Source: Acetobacteraceae bacterium (GTDB taxonomy: Bacteria; Pseudomonadota; Alphaproteobacteria; Acetobacterales; Acetobacteraceae). Taken from it: a stretch of DNA of 8,786 nucleotides. Below are positions 8,437-8,786 of this stretch, one piece after another. The stretch spans positions 1-8,786 of the forward strand of contig PKWQ01000071.1 in NCBI GenBank assembly GCA_003133265.1, written 5' to 3'. Under the pieces are notes generated by a model. It was given only the letters and a program-made list of their open reading frames with translations, was not told the DNA's origin and did not search any database. How positions within the stretch are numbered: the stretch's first letter is position 1; each line of letters starts with the position of its first letter. A program made the translations under genes and the position numbers.

Positions 8437-8786
8437 ATGACGCGATATGTGTTCATCACCGGCGGCGTGGTCTCCTCTCTCGGTAAGGGCATCGCCTCTG
8501 CGGCGCTCGGGGCGCTGTTGCAGGTGCGCGGCTATTCCGTGCGGCTGCGCAAGCTCGACCCCTACCTGAATGTCGATCCGGGCACGATGAGCCCGCTACA
8601 GCATGGCGAGGTGTTCGTCACCGATGACGGGGCGGAGACCGACCTCGATCTGGGCCATTATGAGCGCTTTACCGGCGTACACGCCACCAAGTCGGACAAC
8701 GCCACCACCGGGCGCATCTATTCCGAGGTGATCGCCAAGGAACGGCGCGGGGACTATCTCGGCGCCACCGTGCAGGTGATCCCGCA
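8437..8786 (+). CDS. pyrG: CTP synthase, 5' part
   Basis: Glutamine-dependent enzyme that makes CTP from UTP, ATP and ammonia, the last step of de novo pyrimidine nucleotide synthesis. The window holds 116 complete codons and two bases of the next; the rest lies beyond the right edge. What is seen is the N-terminal synthetase domain: P-loop FITGGVVSSLGKG (6-18) with Lys17, then KLDPYLNVDPGTMSP (about 39-53), then HGEVFVTDDGAETDLDLGHY, holding the nucleotide- and magnesium-binding acidic residues. The ATG at 8437 matches the family N-terminus (MTRYVFITGG). No Shine-Dalgarno is visible, and a good -10 lies only 9 bases upstream of the ATG, so the mRNA may be leaderless. It follows secG by 90 bases. 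Confidence 0.97.
   Translation, partial: MTRYVFITGGVVSSLGKGIASAALGALLQVRGYSVRLRKLDPYLNVDPGTMSPLQHGEVFVTDDGAETDLDLGHYERFTGVHATKSDNATTGRIYSEVIAKERRGDYLGATVQVIP

Overview
The window is GC-rich chromosomal DNA; hand counts of single 60-base lines give about 68% G+C in dnaE. The gene set points to an alphaproteobacterium. ProRS is a short form without the full editing insertion, the order proS-lolC-lolD with dnaE downstream is one I know from alphaproteobacteria, and secG-pyrG is another typical alphaproteobacterial pair. Rhodospirillales or Acetobacterales seem most likely, but that is inference.

Layout. (1) Bases 1-2915 hold a tight plus-strand block: the 3' end of proS, then the lipoprotein-export permease gene (lolC type) one base later, then lolD overlapping it by 8 bases. 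(2) Bases 2916-4355 form a lower-GC block (about 52-55% on two sampled lines), with all its genes on the minus strand. Read right to left they are a Phd/YefM-type antitoxin, a 66-codon ORF that may be the broken remains of a PIN/VapC-type toxin, and an EcsC-family gene. Each overlaps the next, so the three look like one translationally coupled unit. This block sits where dnaE would normally follow lolD. (3) Bases 4455-7874 carry full-length dnaE, the replicative DNA polymerase III alpha subunit, divergent from the antitoxin across a 99-base intergenic region. (4) Bases 8005-8346 encode SecG, and 8437 to the window end is the start of pyrG (CTP synthase).

How the genes relate. Most of the window is housekeeping: prolyl-tRNA charging, extraction of lipoproteins from the inner membrane, DNA replication, Sec translocation and CTP synthesis. 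The accessory part is the inserted block. Its intergenic region has features that may affect both neighbours: two CAAC/GTTG inverted repeats about 41 bases apart, back-to-back candidate promoters, and a GANTC (CcrM-type) site inside the candidate dnaE promoter. The best dnaE and pyrG promoters place the transcript start almost on the ATG, and neither gene has a Shine-Dalgarno sequence, so both may be leaderless. I saw no tRNA, rRNA, CRISPR array, insertion sequence or origin.
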